Positions 1 to 7,244 of a stretch of 46,847 nucleotides of DNA are shown one piece after another; position 1 is the stretch's first letter, and each line of letters begins with the position of its first letter. This DNA comes from Desulfobulbus sp. (GTDB lineage Bacteria > Desulfobacterota > Desulfobulbia > Desulfobulbales > Desulfobulbaceae): contig QZJD01000063.1 of the NCBI GenBank assembly GCA_003604995.1, forward strand, positions 1-46,847. Direction: 5' to 3'. A program made the translations under genes and the position numbers. Below the pieces are notes generated by a model. That model had not been told where the DNA came from. It ran no database searches and was given only the letters and a program-made list of their open reading frames with translations.

Positions 1-308
1 GAAAGTGATGAGTTGAAAGTGACGAGTTGAAAGTGATGAGTTGAAAGTGACGAGTTGAAAGTGATGAGTTGAAAGTGACGAGTTGAAAGTGATGAGTTGG
101 AAGTGGCGAGTTGAAAGTGATGAGTTGAAAGTGACAAGTTGAAAGTGACAAGTTGAAAGTGACAAGTTGAAAGTGATGAGTTGAAAGTGATGAGTTGAAA
201 GTGACGAGTTGAAAGTGATGAGTTGAAAGTGACGAGTTGAAAGTGACGAGTTGAAAGTGACGAGTTGAAAGTGATGAGTTGAAAGTGACAAATTGGAAGT
301 GGCGAGCT
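1..308. repeat. 14-bp tandem repeat (minisatellite), 22 units
   Basis: Twenty-two uninterrupted 14-bp units of the form GAAAGTGAYRAGTT fill the first 308 bases. The array starts at the window edge and may continue to the left. Units differ almost only at positions 9-10 (TG, CG or CA). Two units carry GGAAGTGGCGAG, and the last is degenerate. Alternating TG and CG units suggest expansion of a 28-bp dimer. There are no spacers, so this is not a CRISPR array. It lies 3' of the permease gene that ends at 386, with no gene inside. Confidence 0.97.
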
Positions 309-326
309 GAAGGCTTGCAGTGTAGC

Positions 327-378
327 CTCATCACTCATCACTCATCACTCATCACTCATCACTCATCACTCATCACTC
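327..378. repeat. 7-bp tandem repeat CTCATCA, about 7 units
   Basis: A heptamer CTCATCA is repeated about 7.4 times directly before the stop codon of the minus-strand permease gene. Its reverse complement TGATGAG is contained in the 14-bp unit of the preceding array. The two arrays are therefore related in sequence and face each other in opposite orientation, separated by about 18 bp. Confidence 0.95.
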
Positions 379-385
379 TTCTAGG

Positions 386-1585
386 TTATTCTTCCTTGAT
401 GGCCAGAAGAGGTTCGAGACGGGCGAGGCGGATGATGGGGATCGCCGCACCCGCGAGGCATACCGCCATGCCGGCCAGCATGGCCGCGATGCTGAAGATA
501 ACGTTGAGCAGGGAGATGGAGGCGTAGGCGCCCAGTTTGCTCAGCAGATCGAAATTGCCCGCCAGGTAGTGGATGAGGTAGTTGCCGATCAGGATGCCGA
601 TGATTCCGCCGAGCAAGCTGATGATTGCCGCCTCGGAGAGGAACATTTTCATGATGTGCGACCTGTGGGCGCCGATGGCTCGGAGGATGCCGACCTCCCG
701 GCGTCGTTCGTTGGCCAGGGCGGTAAAGGTTGACCATGCCAGCAGAACGGCCAGGGCGCAGGAGATGACGATGGTGATCGAGAAGATCTTCATCATGTCC
801 CGCAGGGTATTGCGGACATCGGCGCCGATGCTGCCCCGGGTCATGATCCCGATGTTGGGGTGCAGGAACTGGATCGTCCTGGCCGCATCTTCCACTGCCA
901 CCCCTTCCTTTACTTTGAGAAAGATAATCGAGATATTTCCCGGTCTGTACTTCCCGGACAGGGATTCGGTGATCTTGTCCAGGTCCGCGATCCGCATGAA
1001 AACACCGTTGTCCATGCCTGTTCCGGTTTCATGGAGATGGCCCACCACCCGAACCTCGTGGTTGAACAGGATGGTGGTGTCAATGAGGCCGAGGTATTCG
1101 TAGACATAGCTGCCGACATATACTTCGCCCTCCTTGAGCGGTGGCGGGTTGTCGCGGAACCATGGAGAAACGACGAAGTCCGTTGCCGGGTCATAGGCGA
1201 TGACCTGGCTGGCAATGATGCCGCAGCAGCCGGAGTCCAGTGTTTCCAGATAGATATGGAAGGTGGCCTCCTTGATTTCCGGCAGGGCAGCGACCGAGGC
1301 AAAGACCTCCTGGTCCATATAGAATTCTTTTTTCTTGCTTTCCAGAATGAATTCTTCGGCCTTGTGCATGGCATCCGCCGGGACCAGGACGATGTCCGCC
1401 CCCAGCTTCCGGGAGGCGGCCTCGATGTCATCGTTGACCGCCCGGTTGAAAAGCAGGGCGAAAACAAGAAGCGAGACGAGCAACGCTACCGCGACGGCGA
1501 GGACAATATTCCTGAACATTTTCCTGGAAACGGTTTTCCAGGCGATGCGCAGAATGGAATCTATCCCTTGGCGTGAAGTGGTCAT
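386..1585 (-). CDS. FtsX-type ABC transporter permease (permease 1)
   Basis: This 399-residue inner-membrane protein has FtsX/MacB permease architecture: one N-terminal membrane helix (about residues 28-48), a large periplasmic domain, then three helices in the last 120 residues with the conserved segment ERRREVGILRAIGA between them. The ATG at 1585 is chosen because the frame extends upstream without family resemblance and a GGAG lies before this ATG. The periplasmic domain carries an adjacent Cys-Cys pair (SGCCGII), a possible metal or redox site. It follows the heme propeller gene on the same strand. Its ATPase is probably the divergent gene at 3194. The substrate is unknown. LolCE-like lipoprotein export or MacB-like mechanotransmission are family possibilities; a role in copper/cytochrome biogenesis is inferred from the neighbours. 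Confidence 0.88.
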   Translation of the reverse strand: MTTSRQGIDSILRIAWKTVSRKMFRNIVLAVAVALLVSLLVFALLFNRAVNDDIEAASRKLGADIVLVPADAMHKAEEFILESKKKEFYMDQEVFASVAALPEIKEATFHIYLETLDSGCCGIIASQVIAYDPATDFVVSPWFRDNPPPLKEGEVYVGSYVYEYLGLIDTTILFNHEVRVVGHLHETGTGMDNGVFMRIADLDKITESLSGKYRPGNISIIFLKVKEGVAVEDAARTIQFLHPNIGIMTRGSIGADVRNTLRDMMKIFSITIVISCALAVLLAWSTFTALANERRREVGILRAIGAHRSHIMKMFLSEAAIISLLGGIIGILIGNYLIHYLAGNFDLLSKLGAYASISLLNVIFSIAAMLAGMAVCLAGAAIPIIRLARLEPLLAIKEE

Positions 1586-1683
1586 AGGTGTGCTCCGAAA
1601 AACCTGATGTCCGGAGATATGTTCAATTATACTCGATCCGGTGGCAGAGAGCAGCAGGTTTCGATTGGGAGGGCATGGCAAGT

Positions 1684-1715
1684 GCGAATCAGGGAGTCGA
1701 AACTCCCTGATTCGC
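1684..1715 (-). other. intercistronic RNA hairpin with UUCG loop
   Basis: A perfect 14-bp inverted repeat (GCGAATCAGGGAGT and its complement) closes a 4-base loop. On the minus strand, the coding strand of both flanking genes, the loop reads UUCG. It lies 22 nt after the propeller gene stop and about 100 nt before permease 1. No T-run follows on the minus strand, so it looks more like an mRNA stability or processing hairpin, or a leaky terminator, than a standard intrinsic terminator. Confidence 0.75.
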
Positions 1716-1737
1716 GGGCCGGCGGCTTACGTGCGGC

Positions 1738-2904
1738 TTATTGGAAGTTGGCGTCCAGGCCGCAGAGAACGGCATGGGCATCAAGGCCTTCCTCGTTGTG
1801 GCAGGCGAGGCAGGTGGACGTCGATTGGCCGATGAACTTTTTGGCGGAGACATCGTAGAGCTTCACCTGGCCGTCCATGAGGAAATCGTCATTGCCCAGC
1901 TCGGCGGGAGCGGTCTCTTCGGTGCAACCGAAGTTTTCCCGGCTGATTTTTGGTGCATTGCCGGCGGTCAGGGTCTTGGTTCGGGATGTGGCGATCACGT
2001 ACTTGTTGTCCGGGGTGAAGAGCGCGTCATGCACCTCTTCCAGCTTGCCCATGGGCTGCGCGATGTCAGCGGTCAGGGTCTCGGCGTCAACGATGTACAG
2101 GGTATCGCCACCGGAGATCGAGATCTTTTTGCCGTCCGGTGAATAGGTGGAGCGGAAGTTGGTGGTTTTGCCCGGGTTGCCGGGAACGACGCTGCGCTTG
2201 ATCAGCTTGACGTTGCCCTTTTCCAGCTCCCTGGCATCGAGGAGGATCAGGTGAAGCTTGCCCACCAGCTTGCCGTGATCGGTTTCCGCCTCATTGACGG
2301 TGATCAGCATCTTGGTCATGTCCGGCGAGTTGACCCCGTGATAGAATTTGTAGGGAACGCCCGGGTCGGCCTCGGTCCCTTCCAGGAAAACGGAGGCGAC
2401 CCGTTTCATGTCGGACTTCTGGAAGACATCAATATAGCCCTTGCTGGTCATGGCGATGGGGAAGAAGAAGTTCTCGGTCTGGCCGGAGGCGCAGTACAGG
2501 GACTTGGTATCCTTCTGGCCCTGCTCCGGGATGGGCGCGGCCACATCCATGACCTTTTGGCCGGTTTTAAGGTCCGTGGCTCCGACATGAGGGGCTTTGG
2601 TAGCAGGATCAGCTTTGTAGGTTGACCAGAACATCAGGTCGCGGTTTTTAAAGTCGATGCGGGCGTCATGGGTCGGATGCGAGGTGGCATCGCCGATATC
2701 CACCTTGTCCAGCGCCTTCAGGTGGATAGGGGTCACCGCGCCCGGATCGATCTGGACATCGGCCTTGGCAAAGTGCCCCCCCATGCCGGCAACATAGAGC
2801 GTGCCGGTATAGGTTTCCGCCGAGGCGGACTGCACGGCGCCAAGGGTAAGGACGCCGGCGGCGACCAGGGCGTACAGACAGGTTTTCTTGGAAATAATTC
2901 TCAT
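1738..2904 (-). CDS. exported beta-propeller-like protein with C-terminal heme c motif
   Basis: This 388-residue protein has a Sec signal peptide (residues about 1-29, ending SASAE). Its repeated strand-rich blocks, such as YSPDGKKISISGGDTLYIVD and FTPDNKYVIATS, are typical of YncE/WD40-like propellers. Near the C-terminus CLACH (residues 365-369) is a canonical CxxCH heme c site, so this is probably a periplasmic monoheme cytochrome. Other cysteines (in SLYCAS, NFGCTE and VLCGL) could bind metal. The ATG at 2904 has AGGAGAAC just upstream. It heads a minus-strand unit with permease 1 and is divergent from the ATPase/TlpA/NosL unit. I do not recognise the exact family; a redox partner or substrate-binding role is inferred. 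Confidence 0.82.
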   Translation of the reverse strand: MRIISKKTCLYALVAAGVLTLGAVQSASAETYTGTLYVAGMGGHFAKADVQIDPGAVTPIHLKALDKVDIGDATSHPTHDARIDFKNRDLMFWSTYKADPATKAPHVGATDLKTGQKVMDVAAPIPEQGQKDTKSLYCASGQTENFFFPIAMTSKGYIDVFQKSDMKRVASVFLEGTEADPGVPYKFYHGVNSPDMTKMLITVNEAETDHGKLVGKLHLILLDARELEKGNVKLIKRSVVPGNPGKTTNFRSTYSPDGKKISISGGDTLYIVDAETLTADIAQPMGKLEEVHDALFTPDNKYVIATSRTKTLTAGNAPKISRENFGCTEETAPAELGNDDFLMDGQVKLYDVSAKKFIGQSTSTCLACHNEEGLDAHAVLCGLDANFQ

Positions 2905-3037
2905 GTTCTCCTTCCTCCATCAAGGTTGTGATTTGCAGCCGGCATGCTGCGTGGAAACTGCGGCGGTTTCCGGAGCTTCCACCGGGCAGCAGTCGGCTTA
3001 CTGTTGTCCGTGTGGAACTTTTTTCTACAATAACTAT

Positions 3038-3054
3038 TACCACACATTGTGGTA
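3038..3054. promoter_or_regulatory. perfect 7-3-7 palindrome, putative operator
   Basis: TACCACA-CAT-TGTGGTA is a perfect inverted repeat in the AT-rich part of the 289-bp divergent intergenic region, about 135 bp from each start codon. Overlapping TATAAC just after it could be a -10 element for the rightward unit. The placement suits a regulator controlling both directions. The regulator is not identified; the sequence does not match the Fur, Rex, CsoR or FNR consensus known to me. Confidence 0.5.
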
Positions 3055-3193
3055 TAACAGCAAACAAAAAAAATATTTTTTTCAGGCGGTGTATCGTTGA
3101 CCGGGGAGAGGTTTTTCCCGGTGTTGCATTGTTGCCGGGCTTCGGCTATCATTTCATTCTGTTTGAGATATTTCCCAGAAGAGGAGTCGTCCG

Positions 3194-3880
3194 GTGATAA
3201 TTCAATGTCGATGCTTGACCAAGCGGTATCCTGCCGATCAGGGCATGGTGGCGGCGGTCAACAATGTCAATCTTGTTGTTGCGCAAGGGGAATTTGTCAT
3301 TATTCTCGGCCACTCCGGTTCGGGTAAAACAACCCTGTTGAGCCTGATCGGGGGGCTCACCGAGCCGGACAGCGGAGAGGTCCTGGTCAACGGCGTGGAC
3401 AACTGGCATCAGAGCGACGAGGCCCTTTCCGATATGCGCAACCGCACCATCGGTTTTGTCTTTCAGTTCGCCAGCCTGATCCCGACCCTGACTTCCCTGG
3501 AAAACGTGTTGCTGCCGCTCAGCTTCGGCCGGGTGCCTAGGGGAAGCCACGAGCAGGCCAGAGAGATCCTCGCCCGGGTGGGGCTGGGAGACAAAATGCA
3601 CGCTTATCCCGGGCAACTCTCGGGCGGCCAGCAGCGCCGCATCGCCATCGCCCGGGCCTTTATCAATCAACCGGCCATCATTCTCGCCGACGAGCCCACC
3701 GGCGATCTGGACGAGGAAACGGAAAACGACATCCTGCGGATATTCAGGGACTACAACGAACACGGCACGACCTTTGTCGTGGTCACCCACAATGTGCACC
3801 TTGCCCGGACCCAGAAAAATCCGCGGGTTCTGGAGATGCGCCAGGGCACCCTGCTGGAGCAGGACGGCCGTTTTGCGTGA
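3194..3880 (+). CDS. ABC transporter ATP-binding protein (LolD/MacB type, ATPase 1)
   Basis: This 228-residue cytoplasmic ATPase has all motifs in order: Walker A GHSGSGKTT, Q-loop FVFQFASL, signature LSGGQQRR, Walker B IILADEPTGD and switch His VTHN. The length and DEPTGDLD sequence are typical of the LolD/MacB subgroup that pairs with FtsX-type permeases. The start is GTG at 3194 with GAGGAG 8 nt upstream. No permease follows directly: the next permease has its own ATPase, so this one most likely energises permease 1 encoded divergently. It begins a rightward operon with the thioredoxin-like lipoprotein and nosL. Confidence 0.93.
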   Translation: MIIQCRCLTKRYPADQGMVAAVNNVNLVVAQGEFVIILGHSGSGKTTLLSLIGGLTEPDSGEVLVNGVDNWHQSDEALSDMRNRTIGFVFQFASLIPTLTSLENVLLPLSFGRVPRGSHEQAREILARVGLGDKMHAYPGQLSGGQQRRIAIARAFINQPAIILADEPTGDLDEETENDILRIFRDYNEHGTTFVVVTHNVHLARTQKNPRVLEMRQGTLLEQDGRFA

Positions 3881-3896
3881 TAAGGATGAACAACGG

Positions 3897-4442
3897 ATGA
3901 CCATACGCCGACTCTTGCCGCGTCGAGGGTTGATGCCTGGGTGGCGGTCGATGCTCTACCGGTTGCTGCCGCTGCTGCTGATCATCCTCACTGGCTGCGG
4001 CGCGGAAATCCCCGACCGCTTGCAAATCGGCGACCCGGCGCCTCCATTTGCCGTCCGGAGTTTAGAGGGCAAGGACATCAGTCTCGGTGATTACCGGGGG
4101 AAGCCGGTGGTGCTTCGTTTTTTTCTGGTCGATTGCAAGTATTGCCGGGCGGATACCCCGGTACTGAATGATTATTATGCCCGGTATGAGGCAAAAGGAT
4201 TACGGGTTATCTACATCGCGCCTCAGGGGATCAATCAAAAAACGGTGGAGGATTTTGCCGGGGAATTGCACATTGCCTTTCCGGTAGCCCTGGATCCTAC
4301 AGGGGAGATCGCCGCCAGCTACCGGGTGAAGGCTCTGCCCCAGACCATTGTCCTCAGCCCGGATCATAAGATCATCGCCGCCCTTCTCGGCGGAGTGAGT
4401 GAAGCGGAACTGAACAGGCTGCTGTCCCCTTATGTTCAATGA
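3897..4442 (+). CDS. TlpA/ResA-like thioredoxin-fold lipoprotein
   Basis: This protein of about 181 residues starts at ATG 3897, with AAGGA upstream and 14 nt after the ATPase stop. It has a hydrophobic signal ending in the lipobox LTGC, so it should be membrane-anchored in the periplasm. The mature part is an AhpC/TSA-type thioredoxin fold: QIGDPAPPF at the start, a CKYC active site in VDCKYCRADTP, and the cis-Pro region KALPQTIVL. Family members reduce apocytochrome or copper-site cysteines (ResA, TlpA, Sco-like roles). Between an ABC ATPase and NosL, preparing cysteines for heme or copper insertion is a reasonable inference. Confidence 0.88.
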   Translation: MTIRRLLPRRGLMPGWRSMLYRLLPLLLIILTGCGAEIPDRLQIGDPAPPFAVRSLEGKDISLGDYRGKPVVLRFFLVDCKYCRADTPVLNDYYARYEAKGLRVIYIAPQGINQKTVEDFAGELHIAFPVALDPTGEIAASYRVKALPQTIVLSPDHKIIAALLGGVSEAELNRLLSPYVQ

Positions 4443-4476
4443 TGGAAAACGGCGTAGCCGCTGGTTGGAAGTTCAT

Positions 4477-4498
4477 CGGCCGGAACATTTTCCGGCCG
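4477..4498 (+). other. intercistronic hairpin before nosL
   Basis: A perfect 9-bp inverted repeat (CGGCCGGAA and its complement) closes the loop CATT in the 75-nt gap between the TlpA-like gene and nosL. No T-run follows. It probably shapes mRNA stability or relative expression within the operon. Confidence 0.6.
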
Positions 4499-4517
4499 GA
4501 ATAGAAAGGTGGGAAGG

Positions 4518-5024
4518 ATGAAGCGATTGGCGATCGTGATGCTGGCCGGCGTCGTTTTGGCGGGGTTTAGCGGGAGCAAAGGGCATGCGGCTCCGGCCGA
4601 TGACGTTGACCCGTCGGTGCGCTGCGCGGTGTGCGGGATGTTCGTGGCCAAGTACGACAACTGGCTTGCCCAGATTCGCCTGGCCGACGGTACGGTCATG
4701 TATTTTGACGGGGTCAAGGATCTGCTTGTTTTTTATTTTGATCCGGCCGGCTACAGTAAGGCCGCCCTCGCTGATATTCAGGAAATATGGGTGAAGGATT
4801 ACTACAGCCTGCAATGGCTGGACGGACGCGCAGCCTTCTACGTGATCGGCAGCGACGTGTACGGCCCCATGGGCAAGGAGTTCATTCCCTTCGCAACCCG
4901 GGGTGCCGCGGACAGCTTCCTGGTTGACCACAAGGGAGAAGCGGTGCTTGGGTTTTCCGAGATCACGTCCGAGCTGGTCCAGTCGATGCGCGCAGGTATG
5001 AAGATGCGCCATCGAGAGAAGTGA
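4518..5024 (+). CDS. nosL: NosL-family copper-binding protein
   Basis: This 168-residue protein has a signal peptide and the NosL hallmark CAVCGMFV followed by a YDNWLAQI segment. The remaining regions (YFDGVKDLLVFYFDP, WVKDYYSLQWLDGRAAFYV, GPMGKEFIPFA) follow the NosL fold. It lacks the usual lipobox cysteine; the signal ends near GHAAPADD, so it may be soluble or uncleaved. The ATG at 4518 is preferred over a GTG nine bases earlier because AGGTGG lies 5 nt before it. NosL delivers Cu(I) to nitrous-oxide reductase in denitrifiers, but no nosZ is visible here, so the client metalloprotein is unknown. Confidence 0.92.
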   Translation: MKRLAIVMLAGVVLAGFSGSKGHAAPADDVDPSVRCAVCGMFVAKYDNWLAQIRLADGTVMYFDGVKDLLVFYFDPAGYSKAALADIQEIWVKDYYSLQWLDGRAAFYVIGSDVYGPMGKEFIPFATRGAADSFLVDHKGEAVLGFSEITSELVQSMRAGMKMRHREK

Positions 5025-5350
5025 CCGGTATCCCCGCCCCATACCGGCTGCGGCCGTTGCATTTCCTGCTGATGCTGTTCTGTGCCATTGCTTTTGTCCA
5101 CGCAGCGCTCGTGCTGCATGCCCGTAGCGCGCGAGCACGCCAGACGCAGGATGCGGCGATCCGGGACACCGTGACCTCAAACCTGGGCCTGACCGACCTG
5201 GGCGTGGCCACCGAAGCCCGCTACACCCGCCATCCGGCGGTCAGTGATCCCATGGCGCCGTTCATGGATCATCCCGGGGCCATCGAGCACTTTCCCACCG
5301 GCTCCTTCTGGGCCTGGCCCGGCCCTTCCGGTGACCGGGAGGGGCGCTGA
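5021..5350 (+). CDS. small membrane-anchored protein with Met/His-rich periplasmic tail
   Basis: This 109-residue protein starts with GTG at 5021, overlapping the nosL stop by 4 bp, and its own stop overlaps the next start, so it is translationally coupled on both sides. It has one N-terminal membrane helix (about residues 13-34) and a periplasmic tail of about 70 residues. The tail contains PMAPFMDHPGAIEHFP, a Met/His cluster that could bind copper. I do not recognise a named family. Its position between nosL and a permease suggests an accessory subunit or metal relay. Confidence 0.78.
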   Translation: MTGIPAPYRLRPLHFLLMLFCAIAFVHAALVLHARSARARQTQDAAIRDTVTSNLGLTDLGVATEARYTRHPAVSDPMAPFMDHPGAIEHFPTGSFWAWPGPSGDREGR

Positions 5351-6546
5351 TGGACAGCGGCCTGCGCAAGCATCTCAATATTCTTGATTATACCCTGCTG
5401 TCGCTGTGGCGGCGGCGGCTGAAGAACCTGAGCATCCTGCTCGTCTTTGCCGGGGTCATTTTCCTGGTGGCCTCTTTTGAACTGGTCACCCAGGCCCTGA
5501 CCGAGACGGCGGATCGGGCCCTGCGCAACGTGCCGGAGATCACTCTTCAGCGGCTTTCCGCCGGGCGGCAGGAGACGGTGCCCTTGACATATATGGAACG
5601 GCTGCGCGGAATTTTCGGCATCCGGGAGATCGTTCCCCGGGTCTGGGGATATTATTTCGACGAGGTCAGCGGCGCCAACTATACGGTGATGGGCATGGAC
5701 CGGCGGCGGATGCCGGGGGGCAAAGAGATGGACCTGGCCCTGGCGCGGGGCGACATGCCGGATCCCGAGGAAAGAGGGGCGGCGGTTATCGGCCAGGGAG
5801 TGGAGACGGTGTTGCGGCAAAAAGGCGGCAGCCTGCTTTCGCTCTTTCGGCCCGATCTGTCTCAGGTCTCCTTTGAGATCGCCGGCGTCTTCGCGCCGGC
5901 CACGGATATCCTGACCAGTGACCTGATTGTGCTTCATCCGGAGGACGCCCGCGATCTGTTCCGGATTCCCTCCGGAATGGCGACCGATCTCCTGGTGTAC
6001 GTAGCCAACGCGGACGAAGTATCCACCATTGCCCGGAAAATCGCCACCCTGCTCCCCGATACCCGGGTACTCACCCGCACGCAGATTCGCAAGACCTACC
6101 AGGTGGTGTTCGGCTGGCGCAGCGGTTTTGCCTCGGTCTGCCTGCTCACCGCCCTGACCGCTTTTGTCATCTTTGCCTGGGACAAGGCGTCCGGTCTTTC
6201 TCCCGAGGAGCGGCGCGAAATCAGCGTTCTGAAAATACTGGGCTGGGAAACCGCGGATATTCTGGCGATCCGCTTCTGGGAGGGACTGCTGGTGGCCGGA
6301 CTGGCCTTTGTCCTCGGCTGCACCGCCGCCTACGTCCATGTTGTCTTCTATGATGCCTCGCTTTTCAGGCCCGTCCTGGTCGGCTGGTCGGTCATCCGTC
6401 CTGACCTGCGCCTGCTTCCGACCCCGGAACTGGCCAATTTTCTTCTGATTTTCTGCGGTTCGGTGCTGCCGTACCTTGCGGCTACGGTGATACCGGCCTG
6501 GCGCAGCGCCAGCGTGCCCGCTGAAACGGCCCTGAGCGGCATGTGA
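5350..6546 (+). CDS. FtsX-type ABC transporter permease (permease 2)
   Basis: This 398-residue permease has one N-terminal helix (about residues 27-48), a periplasmic domain of about 210 residues, and three C-terminal helices. The cytoplasmic segment SPEERREISVLKILGWE matches the FtsX signature that contacts the ATPase. It starts at an ATG overlapping the previous stop (TGATG). Unlike permease 1 it has no Cys-Cys pair in the periplasmic domain. It pairs with the ATPase that follows. The substrate is unknown. Confidence 0.9.
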   Translation: MDSGLRKHLNILDYTLLSLWRRRLKNLSILLVFAGVIFLVASFELVTQALTETADRALRNVPEITLQRLSAGRQETVPLTYMERLRGIFGIREIVPRVWGYYFDEVSGANYTVMGMDRRRMPGGKEMDLALARGDMPDPEERGAAVIGQGVETVLRQKGGSLLSLFRPDLSQVSFEIAGVFAPATDILTSDLIVLHPEDARDLFRIPSGMATDLLVYVANADEVSTIARKIATLLPDTRVLTRTQIRKTYQVVFGWRSGFASVCLLTALTAFVIFAWDKASGLSPEERREISVLKILGWETADILAIRFWEGLLVAGLAFVLGCTAAYVHVVFYDASLFRPVLVGWSVIRPDLRLLPTPELANFLLIFCGSVLPYLAATVIPAWRSASVPAETALSGM

Positions 6547-6566
6547 CCGGATTGGCGGAGGAGAAG

Positions 6567-7244
6567 ATGCTGATCGAGCTGGACAGGGTAAGCAAGACGT
6601 ACAACCAGGGCCTGCCCAACGAGGTTGCCGCGGTGCGCGAGGTGACCCTGGCCATCGCGGACAACGCCATGACCTGTCTGCGCGGGGCCAGCGGGTGCGG
6701 CAAAAGTACCCTGCTCGCGATCATCGGCTGCGTCTTCCAGCCGACCAGCGGTCGGGTCACCGTTGCCGGCAAACAGCTGGCCCGGTTGCCTGATCGCTTC
6801 CTCGCCCTGCACCGCCGGCAATATATCGGTTTTATTTTTCAGCGTTTCAATGTTCTGCCGGCTTTGACGGTCCAGGAAAATATTGTGCTGCCGCTCATTC
6901 CTCTGGGGCTGACGCCGCAGCAGATGCGGGAGCGGGCCGGGATACTGATGGAACGGTTCGGCATTGTTCATCGCCGGGCTTTTCCTGCCGGCCAGATCTC
7001 CGGTGGTGAGCTGCAGCGGGTCGCCATTGCCCGGGCACTGGTGAACGATCCACCGCTGATCCTGGCGGATGAACCCACAGCGCATCTGGACAGCAGGCTG
7101 AGCAACGAATTCATGGATTGCCTGGCCGAGCTGAAGGCGGCAGGCAAGACCATAATCCTCACCTCCCATGATCCACTGGTAACCGGCCATCGGGCCGTGG
7201 ATCAGGTTATCGATATGCAGGACGGCAGAATTCATGTTTCTTAA
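6567..7244 (+). CDS. ABC transporter ATP-binding protein (ATPase 2)
   Basis: This 225-residue ATPase has Walker [11 protein letters not shown]-loop FIFQRFN, signature ISGGELQR, Walker [13 protein letters not shown] and switch LTSHD. It is a LolD/MacB-subgroup protein serving the adjacent permease 2. An in-frame GTG at 6543 overlaps the permease stop, but the ATG at 6567 has a strong GGAGG five bases upstream and gives the usual N-terminus [12 protein letters not shown], so it is preferred. The 3' end overlaps the next gene by 11 bp. Confidence 0.93.
   Translation: MLIELDRVSKTYNQGLPNEVAAVREVTLAIADNAMTCLRGASGCGKSTLLAIIGCVFQPTSGRVTVAGKQLARLPDRFLALHRRQYIGFIFQRFNVLPALTVQENIVLPLIPLGLTPQQMRERAGILMERFGIVHRRAFPAGQISGGELQRVAIARALVNDPPLILADEPTAHLDSRLSNEFMDCLAELKAAGKTIILTSHDPLVTGHRAVDQVIDMQDGRIHVS

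Noticed and set aside
1-378. Repeat array that could be mistaken for CRISPR
   Set aside because: Units of 14 and 7 bp are directly contiguous with no spacers, and no cas genes are nearby.
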